Below, piece by piece: positions 1 to 8,706 of a stretch of DNA of 64,000 nt. Both the position numbers and the translations under genes were made by a program. The DNA is taken from the NCBI RefSeq assembly GCF_017068455.1, contig NZ_CP070608.1:3267488-3331487 (forward strand), read 5' to 3'. The stretch comes from Fulvivirga lutea. Its GTDB lineage: Bacteria > Bacteroidota > Bacteroidia > Cytophagales > Cyclobacteriaceae. The number at the start of each line of letters is the position of its first letter. Position 1 is the first letter of the stretch. The notes beneath the pieces are model-generated. The model was given only the letters and a program-made list of their open reading frames with translations, was not told the origin of the DNA and did not search any database.

Positions 1-444
1 GGCAAATGACATTATAGGTTGCATATTTGCGCATTGACCATAAAGATGAACTGGTACAATCGCCTTTGTTTTTGAGGTTAAGACTTTATTTAAATAATTA
101 ACATTTAGAGTAAAGTCATCTTCATTAACATCTACAAATACAGGTTTCAACTTAAGAAGTGCTATTGCTTCTGCAGTTGCTACATAAGTATGTACCGGAA
201 CAATTACTTCATCACCAGGCTTAAGGTCAAGAGCCATCAAAGCTATTTGAATTGCGTCTGTACCATTACCACAAGGAATGACATGCTTTACATTTAGGTA
301 TTCTGCCAAATTAGCAGCAAACTGGCTTACCTGATATCCATTTATATAGCTTGCAGAATCCAAAACTTCTTGAATGGCAGAATCTATTTCAGTCTTTATA
401 CCATTGTATTGACTAATTAAGTCAACCATTTGAATTTTCTTCAT
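1..444 (-). CDS. DegT/DnrJ/EryC1 aminotransferase, 3' part missing (WbpE/WlbC-like)
   Basis: The N-terminal 148 residues of a PLP-dependent sugar aminotransferase; the rest lies beyond the left edge. The protein begins MKKIQMVDLISQYNGIK and contains the family block HVIPCGNGTDAIQIAL followed by PGDEVIVPVHTYVATAEA and IVPVHLYGQ. This pattern is typical of the WbpE/WlbC branch, which aminates 3-keto sugars such as UDP-3-keto-GlcNAcA. The PLP lysine is outside the window. The ATG lies one base after the stop of the preceding aminotransferase gene, so the two are co-transcribed. The exact substrate is inferred only from the N-terminal resemblance; other sugar aminotransferases of this family remain possible. 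Confidence 0.85.
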   Translation of the reverse strand, partial: MKKIQMVDLISQYNGIKTEIDSAIQEVLDSASYINGYQVSQFAANLAEYLNVKHVIPCGNGTDAIQIALMALDLKPGDEVIVPVHTYVATAEAIALLKLKPVFVDVNEDDFTLNVNYLNKVLTSKTKAIVPVHLYGQCANMQPIMSFA

Positions 445-445
445 T

Positions 446-1582
446 CTATTTACCTAATTTCTTTTTTATAAGACATAGCACTCTATCAAGCTGTTCACCT
501 GTCATGTTAGAACCAGAAGGTAAACATAAACCTTGATCAAAAAGTCGCTCTGAAAGACTATTTCCATAGTATGGACAGTCTTTAAATATCGGCTGCAAAT
601 GCATAGGCTTCCATAAGGGTCTGGTCTCAATATTTTCTATTTCACATGCTAGACGTAAATCTTCTCTAGAAAGGCCTTTCGTTTTCGCTGGATCAACAAG
701 TATTGTTGTAAGCCAACGGTTAGAAAAAAAATCAGGATTGGGTTCATCTAAAAATGAAATTCCATCAATATCACTTAATTCATTTTTATATGATTCGAAT
801 ATACTTCTTCTTTTAATGATCCATTCTGGCAATACTAACATTTGACCCCTTCCTATGCCTGCACTTACATTGCTCATTCTGTAATTATAACCAATTTGAC
901 TATGCTCATAATGGGCAGCACTATCTCTTGCTTGTGTAGCTAAAAAACGAGCCTTGCTCACATATTGATCATTATTTGATACCAAAGCTCCACCACCAGA
1001 AGTTGTAATTATTTTATTTCCGTTAAATGAAAAAACTCCAATGTCACCAAAAGTACCTAATTTCTTTCCTTTATATTCTGAACCAAGTGCCTCAGCGGCA
1101 TCTTCAATTACTGGAATTTCATATTCGTTAGCAATAGCTTTAATTTCTTCAATTTTAGAAGGCATACCATACAAATGTACCGGAATAATTGCCTTTAACT
1201 TTTTTCCTTTATTAAGACGATCATTTATCGCTTCCTCCAAAAATTCAGGTGACATATTCCACGTATCAGACTCACTTTCTATCAAAACAGGATTCGCTTT
1301 TTGATATACTATTGGATTAATGGTAGCCGAGAATGTAAAACTTGATGCCAGTACCTCATCTCCCTCTTCCACTCCTAGCATAATCAGGGCTAAATGAATT
1401 GCAGATGTGCCAGATGTTAATGCGGCACAATTTTTAATACCTGTATACTTACAAATGTCACCTTCAAAGCCATCAACATTTGGTCCTAATGGAGCAACCC
1501 AGTTTTCTGAGAAAGCTTTTTTTATAAATACAATTTCCTCTTTTCCCAGATGTGGAGATGATAGGTAAATTCTTTCATTCAT
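446..1582 (-). CDS. DegT/DnrJ/EryC1 sugar aminotransferase (PglE/EpsN-like)
   Basis: A 378-residue, full-length PLP-dependent aminotransferase. The start MNERIYLSSPHLGKEE and the segment NWVAPLGPNVDGFE match the PglE/EpsN branch, which aminates UDP-4-keto-6-deoxy-GlcNAc at C4 to make bacillosamine precursors. The PLP lysine is in FSFNGNKIITTSGGG, and IEDAAEALGS supplies the cofactor-ring aspartate. It is followed by a second aminotransferase and preceded by two PglC-like phosphoglycosyltransferases, the usual setting for PglE-type enzymes. No PglD acetyltransferase or PglF dehydratase is present nearby. It might instead supply the C4 amino group for the nonulosonate pathway encoded 30 kb upstream, whose own LegC is absent. 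Confidence 0.88.
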   Translation of the reverse strand: MNERIYLSSPHLGKEEIVFIKKAFSENWVAPLGPNVDGFEGDICKYTGIKNCAALTSGTSAIHLALIMLGVEEGDEVLASSFTFSATINPIVYQKANPVLIESESDTWNMSPEFLEEAINDRLNKGKKLKAIIPVHLYGMPSKIEEIKAIANEYEIPVIEDAAEALGSEYKGKKLGTFGDIGVFSFNGNKIITTSGGGALVSNNDQYVSKARFLATQARDSAAHYEHSQIGYNYRMSNVSAGIGRGQMLVLPEWIIKRRSIFESYKNELSDIDGISFLDEPNPDFFSNRWLTTILVDPAKTKGLSREDLRLACEIENIETRPLWKPMHLQPIFKDCPYYGNSLSERLFDQGLCLPSGSNMTGEQLDRVLCLIKKKLGK

Positions 1583-1586
1583 ATAT

Positions 1587-2168
1587 TTAATTATTCCCTG
1601 TAAATTTTTGAAAATTCAAACCCGCCTCCTTTGGTCTACTAATGAGTCTATAAAGTGTCATTAACAAAATTTTTAAATCAAGCCAAAAAGACTGATTATT
1701 GACATAATAAATGTCCAATTCAAATTTTTTGCGCCAACTTATCTTATCCCTCCCGTTTACCTGTGCCCATCCTGTAATGCCTGGAAGAATATCATGCCTT
1801 CTCATTTGAATATTATTATATAAATCTAGATATTCTATCAATAATGGTCGTGGCCCTATAAAAGTCATATGTCCAGCAAAAATATTAAGTACCTGTGGCA
1901 CTTCATCCAATGAACTTTTTCTAAGAATTTTGCCAATTTTAGTTACTCTCGTTTTTTCATCCTTATTTTCTATATTCTCTACGTCATGCATAGATTTAAA
2001 TTTATATATCTGAAATGGTTGTCCTAATTTTCCAGCTCTGAATTGACGAAATAAGGGATTACCCTGCCAATACATCAACAAAATCATGTATAAAGGCATG
2101 AATAGTGTAACAAAAATTAAACTTGCTAAAGTATAATCAAAGATCCTTTTGATAACTCTTCTATACAT
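1587..2168 (-). CDS. Priming sugar transferase (PglC/EpsL-type phosphoglycosyltransferase)
   Basis: A 193-residue monotopic phosphoglycosyltransferase that moves a sugar-1-phosphate from a nucleotide sugar to undecaprenyl phosphate and so starts repeat-unit assembly on the inner membrane. It has the N-terminal re-entrant hydrophobic helix (about 12-33), the Asp-Glu catalytic pair in SSLDEVPQ, the FIGPRPLL motif, and the LPGITGWAQVNGRD block typical of PglC-like enzymes. It ends 4 bases before the PglE-like aminotransferase, so bacillosamine-type sugar-phosphate is a reasonable donor. A second phosphoglycosyltransferase lies immediately upstream, which is unusual for a single-glycan locus. Confidence 0.9.
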   Translation of the reverse strand: MYRRVIKRIFDYTLASLIFVTLFMPLYMILLMYWQGNPLFRQFRAGKLGQPFQIYKFKSMHDVENIENKDEKTRVTKIGKILRKSSLDEVPQVLNIFAGHMTFIGPRPLLIEYLDLYNNIQMRRHDILPGITGWAQVNGRDKISWRKKFELDIYYVNNQSFWLDLKILLMTLYRLISRPKEAGLNFQKFTGNN

Positions 2169-2176
2169 TTTAGACT

Positions 2177-2824
2177 TTAAACAATAGAATATTCAAACTC
2201 TGCTTCTCTTTTATTTTTATAAATATCTATACCTAGTATGGTGACAAAAATATAATAGATGTCCCTTAAAAGGGAGTAATTAGTTACATACTCTCTATTA
2301 AGCTCAACTTTTTTAGGCCAAATAATGCTGTCATTAAATACATCAGGGTTTTCATGATTACTCAACAACCCTTCTTCAAACCTAAAAAATAATGATGCTG
2401 GACCTGTTATACCAGGCCTTATATTTAGTATTTCCCTGTCCCGCCCTTCGAGTTTATCCGCATAACCGGGAATATCTGGTCGTGGTCCAACAAAACTCAT
2501 ATCGCCTTTAAGGACGTTGATCAATTGAGGCAATTCATCCAATTTGAGTTTTCTGAATACCTTTCCAAATCGTGAGATGCGTGGGTCATTTGCAGTGGTA
2601 ATAGAGGTCTTGATCTCAGGAATATTTCGCATAGTTCGTAACTTGATTATTCTCACAATTCGACCATGTATGCCTATTCTTTCCTGAATAAAGAAACCAG
2701 ATAGTTTAGTATCAAACGCTGCAATGATGTAAAGGAACATAATAAGCCAACCAAACAACAAAAGTCCAATTAAGGAAAATGTAATATCAAATAGCCTTTT
2801 AACAATCCTTTGTGCCGGACTCAT
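2177..2824 (-). CDS. Second priming sugar transferase (phosphoglycosyltransferase)
   Basis: A 215-residue bacterial sugar transferase with an N-terminal membrane helix (about 13-35), the catalytic Asp-Glu in KLDELPQLINVLKGD, SFVGPRPDIPGY and RPGITGPASL. It differs from the adjacent 193-residue enzyme after the PGITG motif, where the usual WAQ is replaced by PAS and a longer insertion follows, which suggests another donor sugar. Its ATG overlaps the TGA of the upstream sulfotransferase in an ATGA junction. Both phosphoglycosyltransferases keep their catalytic residues, so neither looks like a decayed copy. Confidence 0.88.
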   Translation of the reverse strand: MSPAQRIVKRLFDITFSLIGLLLFGWLIMFLYIIAAFDTKLSGFFIQERIGIHGRIVRIIKLRTMRNIPEIKTSITTANDPRISRFGKVFRKLKLDELPQLINVLKGDMSFVGPRPDIPGYADKLEGRDREILNIRPGITGPASLFFRFEEGLLSNHENPDVFNDSIIWPKKVELNREYVTNYSLLRDIYYIFVTILGIDIYKNKREAEFEYSIV

Positions 2825-3669
2825 AAAAAGTGTTTTTTAATTATTGGATCAACTATTTCCCTGATTTTTTGCTGTGAATCAATTGTTAATTCCTTATTTC
2901 CTTTACTCAAACTATTAGTTGATACACAATCACATGCGCTTACTAAATCAACATACGATATATTAAGTTCCATGAATTCAATTATGCGTTTAACTTCAGA
3001 AATTGGTTCTGAAACTAAATTTTCATAATAAACTTTAATATACTTATCTGATCCAAGATTTTCTAAATCTGTTATAGACTTTTCAACACATCTACTCCAT
3101 TGCAAAGCACAAACTTCCTCGAGACTTCTTGAGGACAAATCAGCGGCCATGTCCTTATATTTTGGACCCCAAAATGCTAATGACTTGCTCTTAGAAAATA
3201 CTTTTTTCAATCTATTTGTAAAATAATTAAATGCATAATATGGTATATCTATCTTAGGTATCCATTTTGCTTTTTTATAAATATAAGGGATATCTAGTGG
3301 TGCTTTCCATCTTTTCAATGCTGAAGCTGTGACATCAAGACCATTTCTAAGCAATAGAATATACTTTCCTTCAGGAAATATCTCATTGATAAAAGGCACC
3401 CTAAGACTATTGGCGCATGTCTTTTCAACTAAAATTGACGCATTATTGGAAGAGCTGAACTTTTCAAATTCATTTTGTAAATATTTCTTTACTTCAGGTC
3501 TCGCATGTTCTACACCCAACTCATCTGTGACTGTTTTTTTATTGCCGTGTTTCCAGATATAATTTATTTCATCACATGGCCAGGTCACAACACCTTCAAA
3601 ATGGCAAAGTATGTCTCTCAGTAAATTAGTACCTGAACGACCTGCTCCAATAATAAAAACATTCTTCAC
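2821..3669 (-). CDS. PAPS-dependent sulfotransferase family protein
   Basis: A 282-residue soluble protein. The 5'-phosphosulfate-binding loop is IIGAGRSGTNLL at residues 6-17, and the 3'-phosphate-binding segment is LLLRNGLDVTAS around residue 105. This matches the sulfotransferase fold that transfers sulfate from PAPS to a hydroxyl or amino group, here presumably on the polysaccharide. The start is GTG, sharing its first G with the TAG stop of the upstream glycosyltransferase. It is the first of two unrelated-looking sulfotransferases in the locus; the other is at 24165-25013. No PAPS synthesis genes are in the window. Confidence 0.8.
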   Translation of the reverse strand: MKNVFIIGAGRSGTNLLRDILCHFEGVVTWPCDEINYIWKHGNKKTVTDELGVEHARPEVKKYLQNEFEKFSSSNNASILVEKTCANSLRVPFINEIFPEGKYILLLRNGLDVTASALKRWKAPLDIPYIYKKAKWIPKIDIPYYAFNYFTNRLKKVFSKSKSLAFWGPKYKDMAADLSSRSLEEVCALQWSRCVEKSITDLENLGSDKYIKVYYENLVSEPISEVKRIIEFMELNISYVDLVSACDCVSTNSLSKGNKELTIDSQQKIREIVDPIIKKHFL

Positions 3670-4904
3670 TAAACTAGTCTCTTTAACTCTTTCATTAATC
3701 TGCTTCCCAATATTTCAAAAGTATGGCCTTTAGAAATATAATGCCTAGCTCTAATTGACATTTCATTTCTTTGCTCAATTGTCATAGACACTATTTCCTT
3801 AATCCCATCTGCCATTTCTTCTGCGTTTTCAGGACGCACAGATACACCAGCCCTTGCTTCCGATATTGGATTGTTAAAAGCTCTGACTCCGAATACAACA
3901 GGCTTGCCTATTGCCATATAATCATAAATTTTATTTAAACTAATACCATACTCATAAAGATCTGTATCCTTTAATGAAGCAATAAGAATATCAGCATCAG
4001 AAATCACATTAAAAACTTCTTTTTTAGGAACTGGTTCATGAAAATAAATATGATTTAGATTTTTCCTTTTGGCCAAGTCTAAAAGGTCGGCCTTTTCCAT
4101 TCCATTTCCATAAATATGGAATTCCAGCCCACTATTTTTCAATATATCAGCAGTGTTAATAATCGATTCCATAGCGTTGGCTTTTGACAAGGCACCTGCA
4201 TAAACTATTTTTTTAACTTCTGAATTGGTATTTAATGAAACATCTAATATATCGGACTCTACACCATTTGGAAGCCAAAAAAACTTTTTCTTAAGGTTTA
4301 AGTCTAGTTTATCTAGGTAGTTTGGTATACCGGGTAATAGTCCTGCAATCCTATCAGCTTTATGAAGACAAAATAATTCTAACTTATAAAACAATTTAAT
4401 AAGTATATGTCCTTGTTTTTCAGGGTGAAATTTAACTATTGTCTCAGGCCATAAATCTCTTATTTCCAATATAAATGGTCTTCTTTTTAATTTGGACAAA
4501 ATAGAAGCAAAGAACGCAGGGACTAAAGTAGGAGTAGAAGCCATAATGACATCTGGTGATCCAAATTTTCTACTAAAAAGACATAAAAAGAACGTAGAGA
4601 AAGAAAACAAAAACATACTTAACACACGCAGTAAACCATCATTTTTTTTATATTTCAAAGTTCTTATCCAAATAAAATTCACCCCATCAATTTCCTCTTT
4701 TTTAAAAATTTTAAAAAAACCAAATTTTTGAGTTTCTTCTAATTTTTTATGATTGAAACTTGAGGTAAAAATATTTAGTCTTACCCCATTTTTAAATAGC
4801 TCTTTGCCCATCCCATAATGACGTGTACCTGCATTCATTGATGGCGAATAAGTATGTTGACTTATTAACCAAACATTGCTCAATTTCCTCTTATCCTTGA
4901 CCAT
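3669..4904 (-). CDS. Family 4 glycosyltransferase (WbuB-like)
   Basis: A 411-residue GT-B enzyme. The N-terminus carries WLISQHTYSPSMNAGTRHYGMGKEL, which is split here only by the domain's first loop, typical of the WbuB/WcaI-like group. FILEIRDLWPE follows near residue 140, and the C-terminal donor domain contains IVYAGALSKANAMES and a YDYMAIGKPVVFG region. These enzymes extend the lipid-linked repeat unit on the cytoplasmic face. It overlaps the upstream deacetylase gene by 14 bases, so translation is coupled. The acceptor and donor sugars cannot be told from the sequence; WbuB-type enzymes often add FucNAc-like residues. Confidence 0.87.
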   Translation of the reverse strand: MVKDKRKLSNVWLISQHTYSPSMNAGTRHYGMGKELFKNGVRLNIFTSSFNHKKLEETQKFGFFKIFKKEEIDGVNFIWIRTLKYKKNDGLLRVLSMFLFSFSTFFLCLFSRKFGSPDVIMASTPTLVPAFFASILSKLKRRPFILEIRDLWPETIVKFHPEKQGHILIKLFYKLELFCLHKADRIAGLLPGIPNYLDKLDLNLKKKFFWLPNGVESDILDVSLNTNSEVKKIVYAGALSKANAMESIINTADILKNSGLEFHIYGNGMEKADLLDLAKRKNLNHIYFHEPVPKKEVFNVISDADILIASLKDTDLYEYGISLNKIYDYMAIGKPVVFGVRAFNNPISEARAGVSVRPENAEEMADGIKEIVSMTIEQRNEMSIRARHYISKGHTFEILGSRLMKELKRLV

Positions 4905-5688
4905 TTAGCTCCGTAATTGCCTCTTCAAAATTCACAAACACATGACCATCCTTTACTAAACAGGTTATTAAATCCTTGTACCAATAATAAAATTTAGGGT
5001 ACCCTTCATTAAAATATATATCATGGAAATTAATGACGAAAAAGGGTAAATCATTTTTTTGAGCCTTTGTTAATTTCATAATTGTATAATCCAACATATT
5101 CCTATATCCGCTGCTTTTTTCAAACTCTTTCAATTCCCTTCCATCCATAGATTGAATAGGGAACTCCCAAAGCTCTCCTATTTTATAGGGTGGCTTTAAT
5201 CCATAGTCTGTCGAATCATACAAATATCCATATTTAGCCATTAGCGATAATGTCCTATCATTTAACCTCAAATAGTGATTCCTAATACCATGTGGATCAT
5301 TACCTGTTAACTTAAAAAAGTTTCTTTTTTCAAGTTCAAACTCCTCAACCTTGTCAACTGCTTGTCCATGCAGTCCTACATGGAACCCTCGAGCATTTAG
5401 CATTTTAATATACGGAAGAGTTCTTTTATAGTGATAAGACAAATTCAAACCCTTTCTCATACCAAAGAAAAATGTAGCTTTTACATTGTACTTCGAATTG
5501 AAATCAGCTAATGATTCTAACTGATTAAGAGTTTCATTGAAGTTGAGCCTTCTTTTAACTTCAGAAAAAGTAATAGAATTTTTACTCCATTCTAGTAGTG
5601 TTCTTCTTATCAATCCTGGAATAAATGTATCCTTCCAATGTTCACTCCAGTAAAGGTGATCAACATCATGAGAAACAATTATTTTCAT
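4891..5688 (-). CDS. Polysaccharide deacetylase family protein
   Basis: A 265-residue NodB-fold protein without a signal peptide, so probably cytoplasmic. It starts MKIIVSHDVDHLYW, giving the Asp8/Asp10 pair of the active site (catalytic base and metal ligand). HVGLHGQ (His103, His107) is the second metal-binding motif. The block GIRNHYLRLNDRTL and the late FFVINFHDIYF resemble deacetylase motifs seen in exopolysaccharide clusters. Its ATG overlaps the TGA of the upstream epimerase. It may remove an N- or O-acetyl group from a nucleotide- or lipid-linked sugar, but its substrate is unknown. Confidence 0.75.
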   Translation of the reverse strand: MKIIVSHDVDHLYWSEHWKDTFIPGLIRRTLLEWSKNSITFSEVKRRLNFNETLNQLESLADFNSKYNVKATFFFGMRKGLNLSYHYKRTLPYIKMLNARGFHVGLHGQAVDKVEEFELEKRNFFKLTGNDPHGIRNHYLRLNDRTLSLMAKYGYLYDSTDYGLKPPYKIGELWEFPIQSMDGRELKEFEKSSGYRNMLDYTIMKLTKAQKNDLPFFVINFHDIYFNEGYPKFYYWYKDLITCLVKDGHVFVNFEEAITELNGQG

Positions 5689-6770
5689 TTAAGGACACTT
5701 TCCAAGTTATCAATTATTCTTTCAGCAGTTTTACCATCCCAAAGCTCAGGTATCCCTCCTTTTTTCCATTTCCCTGATTTCAGCCTATCTAATAAAACAA
5801 TAATTTTATTGGTATCAGTACCAGCTAATTCATTCGTTCCAACATCACAAGTTTCAGGCCTTTCTGTGGAATTTCTTAATGTTATACAAGGTATTCCCAA
5901 TACTGTAGCTTCTTCGGTAATTCCACCTGAATCCGTAATTACAGCCATTGCGTTTTTTACCAAATAATTAAATTCTAGATAACCTAATGGTCTGGAAATA
6001 ATTAAGTTATCACTATTAATATTTAATTCATCCAGTACTTTTTTAGTTCTTGGATGAACTGGAAATATAATTTTGGTTGACTCCAGGTGATTAATAATAA
6101 GTTCAATCAGTAATTTAAATTGACTACCGTCATCGACATTAGAAGGGCGGTGCATTGTTAGGACAACATACTTTTTATTTTTCAATCCCTCATTTTTCCA
6201 AATTGCAGGTTGTTTCAGCTTTTCCAAATTTGACAACAGCGTATCGATCATTGTATTTCCTACAAAAAAAACTCGCTCCTTGCTAACCCCTGATTTGGAT
6301 AAATTTTCATTTGCTATTCTGGATGTAGTGAAAAAATAATCAGAGATGCTATCTGTTACCATTCTATTTATTTCCTCCGGCATTGTCATATCTCCTGAAC
6401 GTATTCCACCTTCTACATGCGCTACTTTTATGTTTAACTTCTTAGCCACAATAGTGCATGCAAGTGTTGAGGTTACATCCCCTACTACAATAACACAATC
6501 AATAAATAATTCGCTATTCGTAATATATTTCTCAAAACCAATCATGATTGCCGCGGTCTGTTCAGCTTGACTACCTCCACCAGCTCCTAGGTTAACATTT
6601 GGTTCTGGTATTCCTAATTCATCAAAAAACTGATTGCTCATTTCTTTATCGTAATGTTGACCAGTATGAATCAAAGAATATCCCACTCCTGCTCTCTTTT
6701 TAATCTCCTTAATAATTGGAGCTACCTTCATAAAATTTGGGCGTGCCCCTGCTACAATTACTAAATGCAT
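5685..6770 (-). CDS. wecB: UDP-N-acetylglucosamine 2-epimerase, non-hydrolysing
   Basis: A 361-residue WecB-family epimerase interconverting UDP-GlcNAc and UDP-ManNAc, or a 2,3-diacetamido uronate analogue in the WbpI branch. It has the nucleotide-binding start VIVAGARPNFMK, the TGQHYD motif, VVGDVTSTLA, HVEGGIRSGD and the C-terminal DSGGITEEATVLGIPCITLR. I chose the ATG giving MHLVIVAG. An earlier in-frame TTG four codons upstream would put a purine-rich GGAAAGGG inside the gene, and that stretch is better placed as a ribosome binding site. The WbpE-like aminotransferase at the left edge makes a WbpI role possible. Confidence 0.88.
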   Translation of the reverse strand: MHLVIVAGARPNFMKVAPIIKEIKKRAGVGYSLIHTGQHYDKEMSNQFFDELGIPEPNVNLGAGGGSQAEQTAAIMIGFEKYITNSELFIDCVIVVGDVTSTLACTIVAKKLNIKVAHVEGGIRSGDMTMPEEINRMVTDSISDYFFTTSRIANENLSKSGVSKERVFFVGNTMIDTLLSNLEKLKQPAIWKNEGLKNKKYVVLTMHRPSNVDDGSQFKLLIELIINHLESTKIIFPVHPRTKKVLDELNINSDNLIISRPLGYLEFNYLVKNAMAVITDSGGITEEATVLGIPCITLRNSTERPETCDVGTNELAGTDTNKIIVLLDRLKSGKWKKGGIPELWDGKTAERIIDNLESVLK

Positions 6771-6782
6771 TTCCCTTTCCAA

Positions 6783-8666
6783 TTAAAGATTATCAATCCA
6801 CAAAATAGCAGAAACTGCTCTCCACAAATAATAAGACCCCTGTTTGGAAGGGGTTTTTAAGTCTTGCAATATACTTTTTTTATTAAATAAAGTCGAAATT
6901 TCATCATTTGAAGCTACTCTTTCTACTAGGTAATCGGACAATTGTTCAACCCAATATGATTGAGGAATATCAAATCCTCTCTTAACTTTACTCCATAATA
7001 TTTCATTAGGGATTCGGCCTTCCAAACTTTTTCTGACAATATACTTGGACCATCCATCTTGAATTCTATACTCCACAGGTAGACTTAGGTTGAAATCGAG
7101 TATTAATCTCGATAAATGAGGTACCCTTTGTTCAATACTAAACGCCATTGAATTGCGATCGGCAAACCTTAATAACCTAGGTAACAAATATTTCATCAAC
7201 TCATCATTTTGCTTGGAATAAATATCTTTACCTGCAAAATAATCATCAAGTAAATCGGGACGTACAGACTGAATTAAATCAGTATTTAAGTATCTTGAGA
7301 AAATCGCTTTTTTACGAGTAAACGCAATTGCCTTGGAATTAAAATATGCATTTCCCAATAGCATATTATTATATGAAAGCGAAAGATTTTCATGAAGTTT
7401 AATAAGTTCATGAACTGATTTTCCAATTTTTCCTTGTTTTAAATAATGAAATATCACACGTTGAACAACACGTGGATATCCCAAATACACTTCGTCTCCT
7501 CCCTGCCCATCAAGCATCACAATCAGGCCTTGTTTCTTTGCCGCCTCCATTACCTTATATTGTGCAAACATTGAGAGTGTACTAAAAGGCTCGGTCATTC
7601 TCTCCACCATTTGCTCTAAATCAGTTTGAAGAGTATCTAATGTAGGCTCAACTGGCACCCAAGATAATCCCGCTTTTGCAGCGACCTGTTTAGCCAAAAC
7701 ACTTTCGTCATTTTTGAATCCGGGAAAAGAAAATGTAAGGGTTTTATAGTCTGAGGATTTTTGACCAAGTAGCTCGCCCACAGTACTTACAATTGCTGAT
7801 GAATCAATACCACCTGATAAGCTTGACCCAACGGGTACGTCTGACCTCAACTGCCTTGATACAGCAGTATGTAGTATAGATATATATTGTTCTGATAAAT
7901 TTTGGCCTAATTCCGGTTCACTTATAACGGGAGGTTTCCAATATTGATGTGTGGTACATTTGCCAGAGTTAATATCTAATTCTAAATAATGAGCTGGAGG
8001 CAATTGTCTTATTTCATCATAGAATGTATTTTCATCATGGTCAGAAACACCAAGAACCAAAAATTCGGATAGTATGCTGTGATTAGGTGTACCTTTCATG
8101 CCAAGTCCCTTACAAATTGCTTTTGGTTCAGAGGCAAACCATAAACCATTTTCAAATGAATAATGATAATAGAAAGGCTTTATTCCACTATTGTCTCTTG
8201 CTCCAAATAGCTTGCGATTGTGAATATCTAAAATTGCAAATGCGAACATTCCATCAAGAAAACGAAGCATTTGAGAACCAAATATTTGATAAGCTGCCAG
8301 TAAAACTTCAGTGTCAGTATTAGTTTTGAAATTGTACTTACCTTTCAATTCTTCTCGTAATTCAATGTAATTATAGATTTCGCCATTAAAAACTATGGTT
8401 AATCCATTCTCCTCATCAGACATCGGCTGATGACCTAATGGTGTTAGGTCAATAATTGAAAGTCTTTTATGTCCTAATGCAAAAGAAGGAATATCTGCAT
8501 TTAGTTGAACTATCTTATCATGTATAAGTGTAGTGCCCGCATTTGTATTAATACCCCAGTCATCTGGTCCTCTATGATGCAAATAATCAGTCATAACCTT
8601 TGTTGAATACACAAGGTCAATACTGGCTTCATTATTCAATTTAACTACCCCACAAATTCCGCACAT
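6783..8666 (-). CDS. asnB: Asparagine synthase (glutamine-hydrolysing) family amidotransferase
   Basis: A 627-residue two-domain enzyme. The N-terminal glutaminase domain begins MCGICGVV with nucleophile Cys2 and has the HRGPDD and FNGEIYNY motifs. The C-terminal synthetase domain carries the ATP pyrophosphatase loop SGGIDSS at about 284-290. A longer upstream reading exists, but Cys must follow the initiator Met, which fixes the ATG. In surface-glycan loci such AsnB-like enzymes are thought to amidate sugar carboxylates rather than make free asparagine. Position between glycosyltransferase and epimerase genes supports that role; a housekeeping AsnB role cannot be excluded. Confidence 0.88.
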   Translation of the reverse strand: MCGICGVVKLNNEASIDLVYSTKVMTDYLHHRGPDDWGINTNAGTTLIHDKIVQLNADIPSFALGHKRLSIIDLTPLGHQPMSDEENGLTIVFNGEIYNYIELREELKGKYNFKTNTDTEVLLAAYQIFGSQMLRFLDGMFAFAILDIHNRKLFGARDNSGIKPFYYHYSFENGLWFASEPKAICKGLGMKGTPNHSILSEFLVLGVSDHDENTFYDEIRQLPPAHYLELDINSGKCTTHQYWKPPVISEPELGQNLSEQYISILHTAVSRQLRSDVPVGSSLSGGIDSSAIVSTVGELLGQKSSDYKTLTFSFPGFKNDESVLAKQVAAKAGLSWVPVEPTLDTLQTDLEQMVERMTEPFSTLSMFAQYKVMEAAKKQGLIVMLDGQGGDEVYLGYPRVVQRVIFHYLKQGKIGKSVHELIKLHENLSLSYNNMLLGNAYFNSKAIAFTRKKAIFSRYLNTDLIQSVRPDLLDDYFAGKDIYSKQNDELMKYLLPRLLRFADRNSMAFSIEQRVPHLSRLILDFNLSLPVEYRIQDGWSKYIVRKSLEGRIPNEILWSKVKRGFDIPQSYWVEQLSDYLVERVASNDEISTLFNKKSILQDLKTPSKQGSYYLWRAVSAILWIDNL

Positions 8667-8706
8667 GAAAATTAATATTAGATTTTTTAGATAAACTGAT
8701 AAAATT

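Noticed and set aside
1041-1304. Plus-strand open frames antisense to the capsule genes
   Set aside because: These and similar frames are antisense shadows of well-supported minus-strand genes, with no motifs of their own.
446-1582. Assigning this aminotransferase as LegC
   Set aside because: The N-terminus and motifs fit PglE/EpsN better, and it is 31 kb from the nonulosonate genes; a substitute role is kept only as a hypothesis.
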